Source of the DNA: CBDCVN01 sp965223045
GTDB taxonomy: Bacteria; Deinococcota; Deinococci; Deinococcales; Trueperaceae
Assembly (NCBI GenBank): GCA_965223045.1
Contig: CBDCVN010000013.1
Span: 3,782,001-3,846,000 of the forward strand
DNA: 64,000 nucleotides
Direction of reading: 5' to 3'
Shown here one piece after another: positions 27,418 through 36,104 of the stretch. How positions within the stretch are numbered: the stretch's first letter is position 1; each line of letters opens with the position of its first letter. The notes under the pieces are model-generated. The model saw only the letters and a list, made by a program, of their open reading frames with translations, was not told where the DNA came from and made no database searches. Position numbers and translations under genes: made by a program.

Positions 27418-27642
27418 TTATTTTTTACATGCCATTCCCTTACTGCCTTCATAAGTTAATTTAGCCAGAGCAGGACGAAAAGTTTGAAATCGTGTAATAT
27501 TATCTAAAATCCCTTTTCCCACCCTGTAAACATAGTTTCCTAACAAAGTGAAAGAGCTAGCGGTAATAAGTAGTACCTTTACACCAAATGTTGTGACATT
27601 ATAATCTACATCATTTAGGAATACTTTAAGTGTTTTTTTCAT
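27418..27642 (-). pseudogene. TAXI receptor gene remnant (start joined to C-terminal part)
   Basis: 74 codons with AAGGAG and ATG. The first residues, MKKTLKVFL, resemble the signal start of the TAXI receptor at 9243 (MKKPLSLFL). From residue 10 the text matches that protein's C-terminal region instead: NDVDYNVTTFGVKVLL against DDDVTVFGVKALF, and ILDNITRFQTFRPALAKLT against VLENLESFQNTHPALSRLT. An internal deletion of about 240 codons is the simplest reading. The signal sequence is incomplete and the binding lobes are gone, so it is non-functional. Confidence 0.75.
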
Positions 27643-27680
27643 AATTTTTTATCTCCTTAATTTTTATAAGTAAAGTCAAG

Positions 27681-28193
27681 TTAATCAATTATTTCGGTAG
27701 CAAAACCCTCGTCCAACCATTTTTTAGCTATCTCTTGTAAGGTACATATAGCTATTTCACCATCAGAGACACTTACTTTGACTTTATCTTCCGTACATAA
27801 ATGTTCTGGAAATAGTTGTGGTACACTTATTATACTTAATTCTTCGTCCTCGCCTACCTCAAAAGCAAGTTTTTCTTGAATCCATCTTTTAGCTATACTT
27901 TCAGTTACACAAAAGGCTGGTGAACCACCAGTTAGCCTTACTCTTACATGATTCCTATCACACTTAGCAGTGTCTTCTGCTTGGGAGGATACGACTGAGG
28001 TTCTTATAGCAATTCCCTTGCTTTCCCAAGAACGAACTGTTGATTCTAAAGCGCATATGGTCTCTCCACTACGAACAATTGTAGCTCGAATATATTTGGC
28101 TGACTGGCAGTGGTTTTGGGCAAAAGCATTACCAAAAATGGTAAGAAGTGCTAACAAAGTAACCACACGAAAAAGAAGTACTTTGGGACTCAT
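27681..28193 (-). CDS. Secreted protein with three tandem Cys-x(n)-Cys repeats
   Basis: A signal peptide (1-25, ending NAFAQ) precedes three copies of a roughly 37-50-residue unit: C-x4-V-x-V-x5-G-E-x-A-x-C-x3-xIAK-x-W-x3-G-x-A. Copies begin at CQSAKYIRATIV, CDRNHVRVRLTG and CTEDKVKVSVSD. Each has two cysteines spaced 17-18 residues apart, so one disulfide per unit is likely. A single related unit opens the secreted protein at 28616 (CDQSLVKIAQI, then TSCVTPNVAEVFSELGWYVTP). I do not recognise this family; it looks like a small periplasmic or surface repeat module. The start is preceded by AGGAGTTAATT. Confidence 0.72.
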   Translation of the reverse strand: MSPKVLLFRVVTLLALLTIFGNAFAQNHCQSAKYIRATIVRSGETICALESTVRSWESKGIAIRTSVVSSQAEDTAKCDRNHVRVRLTGGSPAFCVTESIAKRWIQEKLAFEVGEDEELSIISVPQLFPEHLCTEDKVKVSVSDGEIAICTLQEIAKKWLDEGFATEIID

Positions 28194-28453
28194 AATTAAC
28201 TCCTAAAAATTTGAATTGATTTGCCAACTAAAATGTAAGAAAAGGATTTTAATAACTAACTTCTAAAAATAAAAGAATTGTTCTCTTATAAGGAAATTGA
28301 GGTGCTAAGCCTTACTAAATGAGGGTTAAAGTCATGACAAGTTACGAATAATTTGAAATTTCTAAGTTGCTTATACAACACTTAGAATCTTAATCAGGAA
28401 CAATCCAAAGTCGATTTACAGCTTTATTGGGAAAAAGCTACAAAGCCATAGGC

Positions 28454-28490
28454 AGTGTATAAGTATGGGTGTTGAATAAGCGTTGAAAGC
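28454..28490 (+). promoter_or_regulatory. Orphan SARP-type direct repeat, copy of the 31666 region
   Basis: The 422-bp gap 28194-28615 has no gene. From CAGTGTAT to GCGTTGAA it matches the sequence upstream of the SARP-like gene (31666-31702) with few differences, including GTGTTGAA at 28469 and GCGTTGAA at 28480, an 11-bp pitch. The stretch after 28190 (TAACTCCTAA, then ATTGATTTGC) also matches 31604 onward, so the regulator's upstream region was duplicated here. A further GTGTTGAA lies near 28532. Confidence 0.5.
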
Positions 28491-28615
28491 TATCTTGCAT
28501 TTGGGATTTTATAGATCCAATTACAATAAAGTGTTGAAGGTTAAAAAATTACTACTAAGTGGGGATCTTGTTCATTTCTTGTAAAAGGTAAAGTATTTTT
28601 ATACGCCAGATAAGT

Positions 28616-29272
28616 TTATTTTATAATCACTTTCTCGAATTGGTACAATGTTACATCCCGATTTGATATTTTTTCAGAAAGCACAAGCTTCCAACCTGAA
28701 GAACTTAAGTAGTTTAGAAACTCAACTTTGTTGTTTACTAGATTAGGATCATTTTCAACTCCTAGCTCCTTAAGTAACTCACCATAGGCCATATTCATAT
28801 TTTTAAGTCTATTAGAATTAGTATTCTCCAAAAACTCTAAAGGGATCTGAGAACTACTTGAGAATGCCTTATTGTCAGCTTTCCAAACAATGGAGATACT
28901 TCCCAATCCACCGCTGAAATCTTCTATGAGTTGAGCAGGTTCTGGTGATGTAGATCCTTCAGTTACAGTCTCTTTTGCTTCTTCAAGAACATCATCTATT
29001 CCCTCATTAGCATCTTTAACCGTTTCTTCTATACTTGTTCCTTCGGCTATAATATGAAGAGCATTTGAACCTTTTGGGGTAACGTACCAGCCTAACTCAC
29101 TGAAAACTTCAGCTACATTTGGCGTAACACAAGATGTAAGAAGCCGATCATTCTCATTTATCTGGGCAATTTTTACTAAACTTTGATCACAAAAATTATG
29201 TATACCTTGAGAGGTAATGGGAAAACTATTCAAAATCATTATTGTTAAAGCAAAAGTAAGCAATAAACGCAT
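28616..29272 (-). CDS. Secreted protein with one Cys-repeat unit and a C-terminal domain
   Basis: ATG 29272 is chosen: AAGGAG lies 6 nt before it and MRLLLTFALTIMILNSFPIT is a signal peptide; the longer frame adds 22 polar residues. Residues about 26-70 form one unit of the Cys repeat seen three times in 27681. A linker rich in Glu, Thr and Ser follows (EETVKDANEGIDDVLEEAKE). The C-terminal 100 residues contain NLVNKVEFLNYLSSSGWKLV then YQFEKVIIK, a small alpha/beta domain like DUF4177-type ends (tentative). Both neighbours on the left are also secreted, so a cell-surface cluster is likely. Confidence 0.68.
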   Translation of the reverse strand: MRLLLTFALTIMILNSFPITSQGIHNFCDQSLVKIAQINENDRLLTSCVTPNVAEVFSELGWYVTPKGSNALHIIAEGTSIEETVKDANEGIDDVLEEAKETVTEGSTSPEPAQLIEDFSGGLGSISIVWKADNKAFSSSSQIPLEFLENTNSNRLKNMNMAYGELLKELGVENDPNLVNNKVEFLNYLSSSGWKLVLSEKISNRDVTLYQFEKVIIK

Positions 29273-29377
29273 GTTTTTCTCCTTATTATTAGTGCGCTTG
29301 CACTCTAGTACTCCCTCTAGAAGAGAGTGAATTATCACAACAATTGGAAACTTAATCTTAGCAACCTTATTAGTGTT

Positions 29378-31435
29378 TTATCTTTGGTAAGCTACTTGTG
29401 AGATATGATTATATTTCCCCTTGTTAAGAAACTGAACATTATCATCAGGTACATCTAAAATTAATTCCACATAAGGCAAACTCTTTTCAGGAGGTTTCGT
29501 AACGGATAAAAACATACTATTTGTGGCTTGCCAAGCCCTCAAAACTTCTGCTACTCCTGAAGCTCGAGCTATAGCACCACGAGGACTAAAAGGAACATCT
29601 CCATCAAAAATTTCGCCAATTGTGCCTAGACCCTGATTATAAAGATGGTCCTCGAAAGGGGCTAAGAAAGAGCGTGCAAGTTCTGCATCTTTGTAAACTA
29701 GATAGTGAGCACTTATAAAAGGACCAATGAGCCAACTCCAGACAGCACCCTCATGATAGGAAGCAGCACGCTTTTGCTGATAACCTTCATAACGCCCTAT
29801 ATAATTAAATTCGTCACTAGCTAAACTACGCAGACCGTAAGAGGTAAGTAGTTTTTGAGCACAAATATCTACAATGGACTTTTGCTGGTCTTTTTGTAAG
29901 GGACTATAGTTTAGTGAAACAGCTAGGAGTTGATAGGGACGTAACCTCATATCGTGCCCCTTCGGGCCATCCAAAATATCAAAGCAGAAGCCTTTATCCT
30001 CTTGCCAAAAACGTCTGAAGCTTTTTTGTATCTTGTCTGCTAGCTCGAGATAAATAACAGCTGGTTTACCTAATTCAGAGGCAAAATGTGCTATGCTGAG
30101 CACAGCATTAAACCATAAAGCATTGAGATCTACAGGTTTGCCTATGCGTAATCCCTTTTTCTCACTAGCTTCTTCTATATATAAAAGGTTATCTTGAGGG
30201 TCTAAACGAACATGGTTTTGGCTGCTATAGTTATAATCTTGGATTATGTTTTCAGCAGTAGAAAAAAGCTCTGCTATTAGGGTTTGGTTACCTGTACTTT
30301 CCAAATAAGCACGTAAAGCCTCTATGTAATAAAGTATAGCTTCAGGAGTATGATTGTGATTACTTATAGGAGAAATATTTTGTTCTTGTTTACCTTTGTT
30401 AAGAGAGTGCCCAAATGCCCTGAGAATACTAGCAGCTTCTTCAAAACGTCCTGTAGCCAAAGTAAGCCCCGGTAAACTCATGATCGAACTTTGGTTTCTA
30501 TCACCAAGCCAAGGGTACCCTGTTATGATAGAATAAGCCTCTTTTTCCACTAAAGGGTTATCGTGCACTATAAATTGATCAGCTGAAAGTATTAGTTGCT
30601 TCATCCAGCTAGGGGTAATATGTTGACTACGACAAAGCAGCTCCTCTTCATAAGCCTGTTTCTTTTGATATGCTGATACACCGTCAAGGTCAAGATCTAG
30701 CAAAGATTCTGTGGTAGCTACCATTGTCAAAGATTGTCCCGGTTTTAGTATTTGCTCGAGTTCTCCTCCATAGAGATGATCATCCATAGCATCAAATCCA
30801 CGACAGCCTTCAAGGCTAAGATAAAAGTTTCTATACCACGTATGGCGTGTGGTTAATTTGGCATTATCAGAGAGGAGATAAAAAGGGGTAGCATCTTCAA
30901 AAGCTTTTACTTTAAGTCCATTATCAATAGCTTGAATATCCATACACCAATCATCTGCATGAGTGTTATTATTATGGTCACGGTAATTTATTAGTAATTT
31001 GCTCGAGAACATCAAGGGCAAACTGCCACGAAGAAAATCATAACGTATATAGGCTGTATTTTGCCCAGCTTGTAGCCATAATCGCTTTTCTAAAATGGCA
31101 TCAGCAAAGGCAAAGGTCCATACAGGTGTAGTACCTTCAAGACGAAAGTGCTCCAGATTCTGGAAGCCATAAGGCTCTCCTACCCCTCCTATCCAGTGAT
31201 TGGTGTATAGAGGATAACACTTTTGATCATACTCTACGGTTTCATCTATTTTACTTAACAACAACTTTCGTTCTAAAGGAGGTTTAAGTGCTGCTATAAG
31301 TAAACCATGATAACGACGTCTAAGTTGCCCTGAAATGGTACCTGAAGCGTATCCTCCTATACCATTGGTGACTAACCACTCTGCAGCACCAGATTCTGCT
31401 AAACTACCACATATTTCTCTACCAAAATTAATCAT
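29378..31435 (-). CDS. Glycogen debranching enzyme (amylo-alpha-1,6-glucosidase type), copy 1
   Basis: The 685-residue cytoplasmic enzyme opens with the N-terminal domain of bacterial/archaeal debranching enzymes (NFGREICGSLAESGAAEWLV, then TNGIGGYASGTISG and RRYHGLL) and continues with a GH133-like alpha/alpha barrel containing YPWLGDRNQSSIMSLPGL (catalytic-site region near residue 310), PVDLNALWFNAV and HEGAVWSWLIGPFI. It removes alpha-1,6 branch stubs during glycogen breakdown. A close paralogue is encoded at 50092. No glgP, glgB or malQ gene is in the window. The start codon is followed directly by the conserved INFGRE. Confidence 0.93.
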   Translation of the reverse strand: MINFGREICGSLAESGAAEWLVTNGIGGYASGTISGQLRRRYHGLLIAALKPPLERKLLLSKIDETVEYDQKCYPLYTNHWIGGVGEPYGFQNLEHFRLEGTTPVWTFAFADAILEKRLWLQAGQNTAYIRYDFLRGSLPLMFSSKLLINYRDHNNNTHADDWCMDIQAIDNGLKVKAFEDATPFYLLSDNAKLTTRHTWYRNFYLSLEGCRGFDAMDDHLYGGELEQILKPGQSLTMVATTESLLDLDLDGVSAYQKKQAYEEELLCRSQHITPSWMKQLILSADQFIVHDNPLVEKEAYSIITGYPWLGDRNQSSIMSLPGLTLATGRFEEAASILRAFGHSLNKGKQEQNISPISNHNHTPEAILYYIEALRAYLESTGNQTLIAELFSTAENIIQDYNYSSQNHVRLDPQDNLLYIEEASEKKGLRIGKPVDLNALWFNAVLSIAHFASELGKPAVIYLELADKIQKSFRRFWQEDKGFCFDILDGPKGHDMRLRPYQLLAVSLNYSPLQKDQQKSIVDICAQKLLTSYGLRSLASDEFNYIGRYEGYQQKRAASYHEGAVWSWLIGPFISAHYLVYKDAELARSFLAPFEDHLYNQGLGTIGEIFDGDVPFSPRGAIARASGVAEVLRAWQATNSMFLSVTKPPEKSLPYVELILDVPDDNVQFLNKGKYNHISQVAYQR

Positions 31436-31681
31436 TAGTTCCTCTTCTCAGGTAAATTAAGGTTAGAAATAATTTATATAAATTTCTGTGAAAAGTAGGA
31501 GACTTAATCATTATGTAGTATGAGTTTTAAGTAAGTACACTATCCAAACTGAGAAAAAGTGTGGATAAGGTGACCATGCGAAAATAAAGTATTGATTCAT
31601 AACTAACTCCTAACAGTTAAAATTGATTTGCAATTAACTTGTGGGAAATGCAAAACTTCTAGAAACAGTGTATGAATACGG

Positions 31682-31703
31682 GTGTTGAATAAGTGTTGAA
31701 TGT
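31682..31703 (+). promoter_or_regulatory. Direct repeats with 11-bp pitch upstream of the SARP-like gene
   Basis: GTGTTGAA at 31682-31689 and again at 31693-31700, exactly 11 bp apart; TGTATGAATA just before may be a third, degenerate unit. SARP-family activators are known to bind direct repeats of about 7 bp at 11-bp pitch near promoters. The site is 121 bp before the ATG at 31824, so autoregulation is likely. The remaining 31436-31681 gap shows no gene. Confidence 0.55.
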
Positions 31704-31823
31704 AAAGGTTGTTCTTAAATTAGTTTAAAATCTTTTTAAGTAGGAACCTTCGTTCAGATTTTAGAAAAGTACAATTTCAAGTAATCTTGATTGTTCATGT
31801 AAAATTTGCAATGCTTAAAACTA

Positions 31824-33683
31824 ATGGCTGATAGAGAAAAACCTCTATCTCTCAAATTGTTAGGATCGCCACATATTTTGCGAGATGGAAAGGTTGTTGC
31901 TTTAGGTACAAGAAAATCTCTGGCACTTATTGCTTACTTGGCAGTGCAAAGATCTGCTGTTCAACGTGACACTTTAGATAACTTACTTTGGCCTGAATCA
32001 GATACTGAAAAAGCAAGACGAAACTTGCGGAGTGAAATTGCACGGATTCATCGTTTCTTGGGTGACAATATTGTTCTGAGTGAGTCACAAGCACTTAGAA
32101 TTAATGCTGCTGAAATTAATGTTGATCTATGGGAATTAAATGGAGTCCTAAAACAAGGTAATACCACTAGGCTTATTGATCTATATAAAGGTAATTTGCT
32201 TGAGGGGTTTTATCTTAAGGACTCTGAGGTTTTTGAATCTTGGCTTGAAGAAGAAAGAGAAAACCTGCAAAACTCTATTACAGAAACACTTGAAGTTTTG
32301 GTAAAGAGATCTGATGATACAAATCAATTTGCTAAGGCTCTCAAATATAGCAAAGATATTATCAAGCTTGATCGTTTGAATGAAGATGTTTATCTAGCAG
32401 CAATTCGCTATGCAGTTATTCTTAATGATCGTATCGGTGGCTTGAGTATTTATCAAGAACTCGAGCACATGCTAGCTAAAGAATTTAATTTCAAGCCCAG
32501 TGAAGAAGCACAACTATTAGCACAGAAGCTAAGAGAAAGCCTTGTTAATGTTCAGCCTATTATTGATACCAGCATTGATAAACCCGCACAACTTGTTCCA
32601 GTAAATAACCAAGAAATAGCACATAACATACCTGTCACAATGCTCCCCTTCTTTGGGCGTGAGAAAGAGCTTTCTATTATTATCAATCGCTTATCTTTAG
32701 CAGAATGTCGTTTACTTACTGTAATAGGCTTAGGTGGGGTAGGTAAGACAAGGCTGGCACGTGAAGTTGCTAAGCAGGCTTTAGAAACTGATCACTTCTC
32801 ATCAGGAGTTTGGTGGGTTTCTCTTGTTGCTGTTACTGGAACTTATGCTATTTATTTTGCTATTGCTAAAGCTTTATCTCTAGAGCTAGATAAAACAAGT
32901 AGTATAGAAGAACAACTCCTAAACAGGATATTAGATAAAAATCTTTTAATAATTTTAGATAATTTTGAACACTTACTAGATGATGACCTAGAACCAGTCA
33001 GAGTTCTTTTAAATAAGGCTAAGAAATTAAAACTACTTATTACTTCAAGGCAACCCCTAAATATTAATGAGGAATATCTTTTCGAAGTCTCTAGTTTTCC
33101 TCTTCCTGAAAAGATTAACTTGGAAAGTGCCTATGAGAATATTGATGCTATCAAGCTTTTTTGTTATGCAGCTAAGCGAGCCAACCACAGTTTTGCATTG
33201 AATCACAGTAATAGAGATGATGTATTTAGAATTTGCCAAATACTAGATGGGCTTCCTTTAGCTATAGAACTTGCAGCAGCAAGGTTACGCAGCCTGAGCT
33301 GTCAAGATATAGCAAATGAACTAGAACACGATTTTGATTTTTTGCATCAAGTATACAGTAAAGATATGAAGAATAAAAGCTTAAAGCTAATTTTCGAACA
33401 AGCTTGGTCTCGACTTAAGCCAGAAGAACAAAGAGTTCTTTGTGGCCTTTCAATATTAAGAGGAAAGTTTACGCGAGATGAAGCGCTGGAAACAGTAGGG
33501 GGAAACTTTACTACACTCACTGGTTTAGTAGAAGCCTCATTGATTAAACGCTCTCCACCCAAAAATTATCAAATTGTTGAAACAATTAGACGCTATGCTT
33601 TTGGAAAGCTCGATCTTTATCCAGAATTTAGCAAGAGTCTTGCTCAGGCAAGAAGCAAGGTAGTAGAAAAACTCGTTAATTAA
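31824..33683 (+). CDS. SARP/BTAD-type transcriptional regulator with NB-ARC-like ATPase
   Basis: The ATG at 31824 is preferred over the TTG at 31806 because it begins just before LSLKLLGSPHILRDGK, the usual start; neither has a clear ribosome site. Residues 5-95 form an OmpR-like winged helix, 100-245 the bacterial transcriptional activation (BTAD) domain, and from about 270 a signalling ATPase with Walker A GLGGVGKTRLAREVA (near 307) and Walker B LLIILDNFEHLL (near 376). The ATPase helical region follows (DGLPLAIELAAARLRSLS), and the protein stops at 619 residues without the long TPR sensor tail found in AfsR-like relatives. It resembles an AfsR/SARP switch whose nucleotide state gates DNA binding. 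Candidate sites lie at 31682, 33703 and 28469. Confidence 0.88.
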   Translation: MADREKPLSLKLLGSPHILRDGKVVALGTRKSLALIAYLAVQRSAVQRDTLDNLLWPESDTEKARRNLRSEIARIHRFLGDNIVLSESQALRINAAEINVDLWELNGVLKQGNTTRLIDLYKGNLLEGFYLKDSEVFESWLEEERENLQNSITETLEVLVKRSDDTNQFAKALKYSKDIIKLDRLNEDVYLAAIRYAVILNDRIGGLSIYQELEHMLAKEFNFKPSEEAQLLAQKLRESLVNVQPIIDTSIDKPAQLVPVNNQEIAHNIPVTMLPFFGREKELSIIINRLSLAECRLLTVIGLGGVGKTRLAREVAKQALETDHFSSGVWWVSLVAVTGTYAIYFAIAKALSLELDKTSSIEEQLLNRILDKNLLIILDNFEHLLDDDLEPVRVLLNKAKKLKLLITSRQPLNINEEYLFEVSSFPLPEKINLESAYENIDAIKLFCYAAKRANHSFALNHSNRDDVFRICQILDGLPLAIELAAARLRSLSCQDIANELEHDFDFLHQVYSKDMKNKSLKLIFEQAWSRLKPEEQRVLCGLSILRGKFTRDEALETVGGNFTTLTGLVEASLIKRSPPKNYQIVETIRRYAFGKLDLYPEFSKSLAQARSKVVEKLVN

Positions 33684-33702
33684 TTCCTAGTAACCTATAA
33701 AA

Positions 33703-33724
33703 TTCAACGCTTTTTCAACACTCT
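33703..33724 (-). promoter_or_regulatory. SARP-type direct repeats, inverted copy, before 33785
   Basis: TTCAACGC at 33703 and TTCAACAC at 33714 are the reverse complement of the GTGTTGAA/GCGTTGAA repeats at 31682 and 28469, again at an 11-bp pitch. The site lies 60-80 bp upstream of the next gene's ATG, where an activator could act. Confidence 0.45.
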
Positions 33725-33784
33725 AAAGAGCAAAATACAGGACTCTAGTCTTAGACTTTATTTTTAGGCTAATAAAGAGGTTTT

Positions 33785-34270
33785 ATGAGTAATACCAAGC
33801 GTAAGCTTAATAAGCAAAACAATGATTCCAAAGAATCAAGTTTCCACATAGGCTTATTAAAAACACAACACAAATTGCGAGCTGGTGAATTTATTAAAGA
33901 TGTTTGGAAAGCTAGAAACATTGCTAGTATAGACAAACATCTTTCTGAAGACTTTGTGGATCACAATTCTTGGTTAGGTGTTACGAAAGACCTTAAGAGT
34001 TGGAAGCTTGGTTTTCAACATTTTAGAAAGAGCTTCCCAAAGTATAAATTCTCTTTAGATAAGCTTGTTTCTGAAGGTGATATTGTTGCTATTAAATACA
34101 ATATTACTATAAGAGTTAAGCAAAATAGTCTTTCAGGAAATGATCTTGACGATAACCAAGTTACTCTTTCAGGTGTGGATATGTACCGCATTGCCAAGGG
34201 GAAAATTGTTGAGCGTTGGGGGCTTGATATAAATAATTCAATTACCCAAACACAGAGAATTTACAATTAG
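33785..34270 (+). CDS. SnoaL-like / ester cyclase family protein
   Basis: 161 residues, with GAGG before the ATG. After a polar N-terminal tail of 30 residues comes a SnoaL-like alpha+beta barrel: FIKDVWKARNIASIDKHLSEDFVDHNS, then FRKSFPKYKFSLDKLVSEGDIVAIKYNI and a closing MYRIAKGKIVERWGLDI. These proteins bind small molecules or act as cyclases/isomerases; the His of VDHN and the Asp near the end are typically in the pocket. The gene follows the SARP-like regulator and has a regulator-type repeat at 33703, so it is a likely target. The substrate is not known. Confidence 0.82.
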   Translation: MSNTKRKLNKQNNDSKESSFHIGLLKTQHKLRAGEFIKDVWKARNIASIDKHLSEDFVDHNSWLGVTKDLKSWKLGFQHFRKSFPKYKFSLDKLVSEGDIVAIKYNITIRVKQNSLSGNDLDDNQVTLSGVDMYRIAKGKIVERWGLDINNSITQTQRIYN

Positions 34271-34511
34271 AGATAACTATCAATGACTGAATCACTTAAC
34301 AGTATATCTGAAAAAGTTGATTTGCTACCCGATTTACTTTTCCATGTTCTGAGGTGCTCGAGCCTAAAGCTTGAACAAAAGATTTTAGCTTTTTTTCGTA
34401 TGATTTAAATTCCACCCTACATCCAATTATTGCTAATTGTTTTGTGTTGTTAAGATTTCTTTAGGCACACTATTGAAATTATTCAAGTCTTTTAGAAAGA
34501 TCAGGTGAACC
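34271..34511. other. Intergenic stretch with a weak 41-codon ORF
   Basis: No convincing gene. A 41-codon frame at 34283-34408 (plus) begins 12 bp after the SnoaL-like stop and contains a CTCGAG; it has no ribosome site and no recognisable relative. GTGCTCGAGCCTAAAGC near 34354 loosely recalls the left arm of the palindromic repeat at 52461. Confidence 0.4.
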
Positions 34512-34673
34512 ATGAATTTTTCTATACGCAAACGAAACAATAAATATGACTTTTTTGTTTACCATAACAAAAATCTTGTCATGTTTGGTACAACGGAAAC
34601 TAGGAAGCGAGCCCTTAAAATTACCTTTGAAATTATCAAAAACCTACTACCAGCTGCGCCCTTGCCTTTATAA
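34512..34673 (+). CDS. Hypothetical 53-residue basic protein
   Basis: ATG 34512 follows AGGTGAACC. The product is basic (MNFSIRKRNNKYDFFVYHNK, then TRKRALKITFEIIKN). Its pattern of short beta strands then a helix could be a small nucleic-acid-binding or Arc-like protein, but nothing is recognised. It may equally be a remnant. The region to 34808 shows no other gene. Confidence 0.35.
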   Translation: MNFSIRKRNNKYDFFVYHNKNLVMFGTTETRKRALKITFEIIKNLLPAAPLPL

Positions 34674-34808
34674 AGGTGGCGTGGAACACGGTAAGCCCCT
34701 AGTTCTCCTTCTGGAAAAGCGAATTGTAAAGTAAGCCTAAGGGACTGTGGGTAGAGGAGAATAAAAAAGCGAAAGCCTGTCTATAATGGATGGGATAGGG
34801 ACGAAACA

Positions 34809-35798
34809 CTACTGACTGTTAGATGGATTATTAGAAGGTTCATTACTCAAGCCTTTAGCTGGTTGCTTCATAAGACCACCAACATCAAGCAAGAAGTTAC
34901 CTTCCGAAGGCAACATAATTGTTCGAATAGAAGGAGCAAGCTTTTGAGCAATTTCAAGCTGAATAATTTCAGGATTTTCACGAATGGCTTTACCACGTAA
35001 ACTTAAAGCTTCGGCCTCACCTTGAGCCTTAGCTATAGCTGCATCACGTTCACCCTCTGCTACGGTTTTAGCACGTCTAGCAGAAATATCAGCCTGTAAT
35101 TTACGATTTTCTTCAATTGCTACTTGTTGCTCTGCTGTTTGTTTTTCTTCAATAGCTTCACTAATCGATCTCGGAATGCGTACGTCACGCAAAAGCACCT
35201 CTATTAAAGTGATGTTACCTTTCCCCAAAGACTCCTCTAAGGCTACAGTAATATCTAACTCCAGATCAGTCCTTTTTGTACTAATAATATCAACAGCTTT
35301 ATATTTGGCTACGGCATTTCGAATAATAGAACGTACTTGGGGACGAATTAGTATATGTTGATAATCTCCATCTTTGCCAAGAGTTTGATAAATGGTTGAT
35401 GCTTCATTGCGAATAATTTTGTAGCGAATGGTAGTGTCAATGCCTATAGATAAACCTTCTTGCGATAACGCATCAATATCATCATTTTGCTGTGAAGTGA
35501 AGGTTAATTCTTGTTCTCGAGCACTGAATTGCTCTATCTGTTGGAAAACAGGCAAAATTATTTGCAAACCTTCATCACGTTCTTTATCTTGTACTCCTGA
35601 AAAAATGTTAAAAACTACTCCTACTTGACCTGCTCCAATAATAACAAAGGCTTTTGAGAGTATAGCTATGGAAATACCGATAACGGTAAGAAAAATCCCT
35701 AAGCCTCCTAATCTTCTTTTTTGCCCTCGAATACCTTGTACTAGTAAAGCCAGCCCCGCAATAACAATGGCAAAACCAATTGATGTTAAAAGTCCCAT
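34809..35798 (-). CDS. Prohibitin/stomatin-type SPFH membrane protein
   Basis: ATG 35798 is chosen for its AGGAGG at 9-nt spacing; the longer form adds ten residues. Two hydrophobic segments (about 3-25 and 33-58) are followed by the SPFH domain: IIGAGQVGVVFNIFSGVQ, LQIILPVFQQIEQFSARE and TIRYKIIRNEASTIYQ. A coiled coil then carries EKQTAEQQVAIEENRKLQAD, and a tail QLEIAQKLAPSIRTIMLPS follows. Prohibitin-like bacterial proteins form membrane rings and often guard FtsH-type proteases; no protease gene is adjacent. It is distinct from FloA at 23837, which lacks this layout. It is 329 residues and complete. Confidence 0.9.
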   Translation of the reverse strand: MGLLTSIGFAIVIAGLALLVQGIRGQKRRLGGLGIFLTVIGISIAILSKAFVIIGAGQVGVVFNIFSGVQDKERDEGLQIILPVFQQIEQFSAREQELTFTSQQNDDIDALSQEGLSIGIDTTIRYKIIRNEASTIYQTLGKDGDYQHILIRPQVRSIIRNAVAKYKAVDIISTKRTDLELDITVALEESLGKGNITLIEVLLRDVRIPRSISEAIEEKQTAEQQVAIEENRKLQADISARRAKTVAEGERDAAIAKAQGEAEALSLRGKAIRENPEIIQLEIAQKLAPSIRTIMLPSEGNFLLDVGGLMKQPAKGLSNEPSNNPSNSQ

Positions 35799-35957
35799 AA
35801 ATGTAGACCTCCTCAGATACCTTACCACTCTAAAAATTTTGTTGTTGGGAGGATGAGTTGATTACTTTGAAAACCCACGTCACGTACGATTCTTAGGGGG
35901 CGAGCTGGGCGCTGTTACCAGTGCTTGGCTACTCGGTGGTGGGGAGAGCGATTTCCC

Positions 35958-36020
35958 TACTGACCATAACGCCACATCCCAATTACCACTTTAGTTATCA
36001 AGCGATTATTTCTATAAATC
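35958..36020. repeat. 63-bp dispersed repeat, copy 2
   Basis: TACTGACCATAAC to TTTCTATAAATCC, matching 16504-16566, where the same stretch forms the 3' end of a sensor kinase gene. The similarity ends sharply on both sides. The rest of the 306-bp gap 35799-36104 has no gene. Confidence 0.6.
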
Positions 36021-36104
36021 CTGCTGGCCCTTTAAATCAGAACTTTCCATCGTTTTTATTAGAGCCTGCAAGGGCTGTTTTTTCATGTCAGACTTTTAAT
36101 TAGA

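Noticed and set aside
31436..31520. A fifth three-half-site box upstream of debranching gene 1
   Set aside because: TTTCTGTGAAAAGTAGGAG near 31483 has half-site-like pieces, but spacing and bases deviate too far from the other four.
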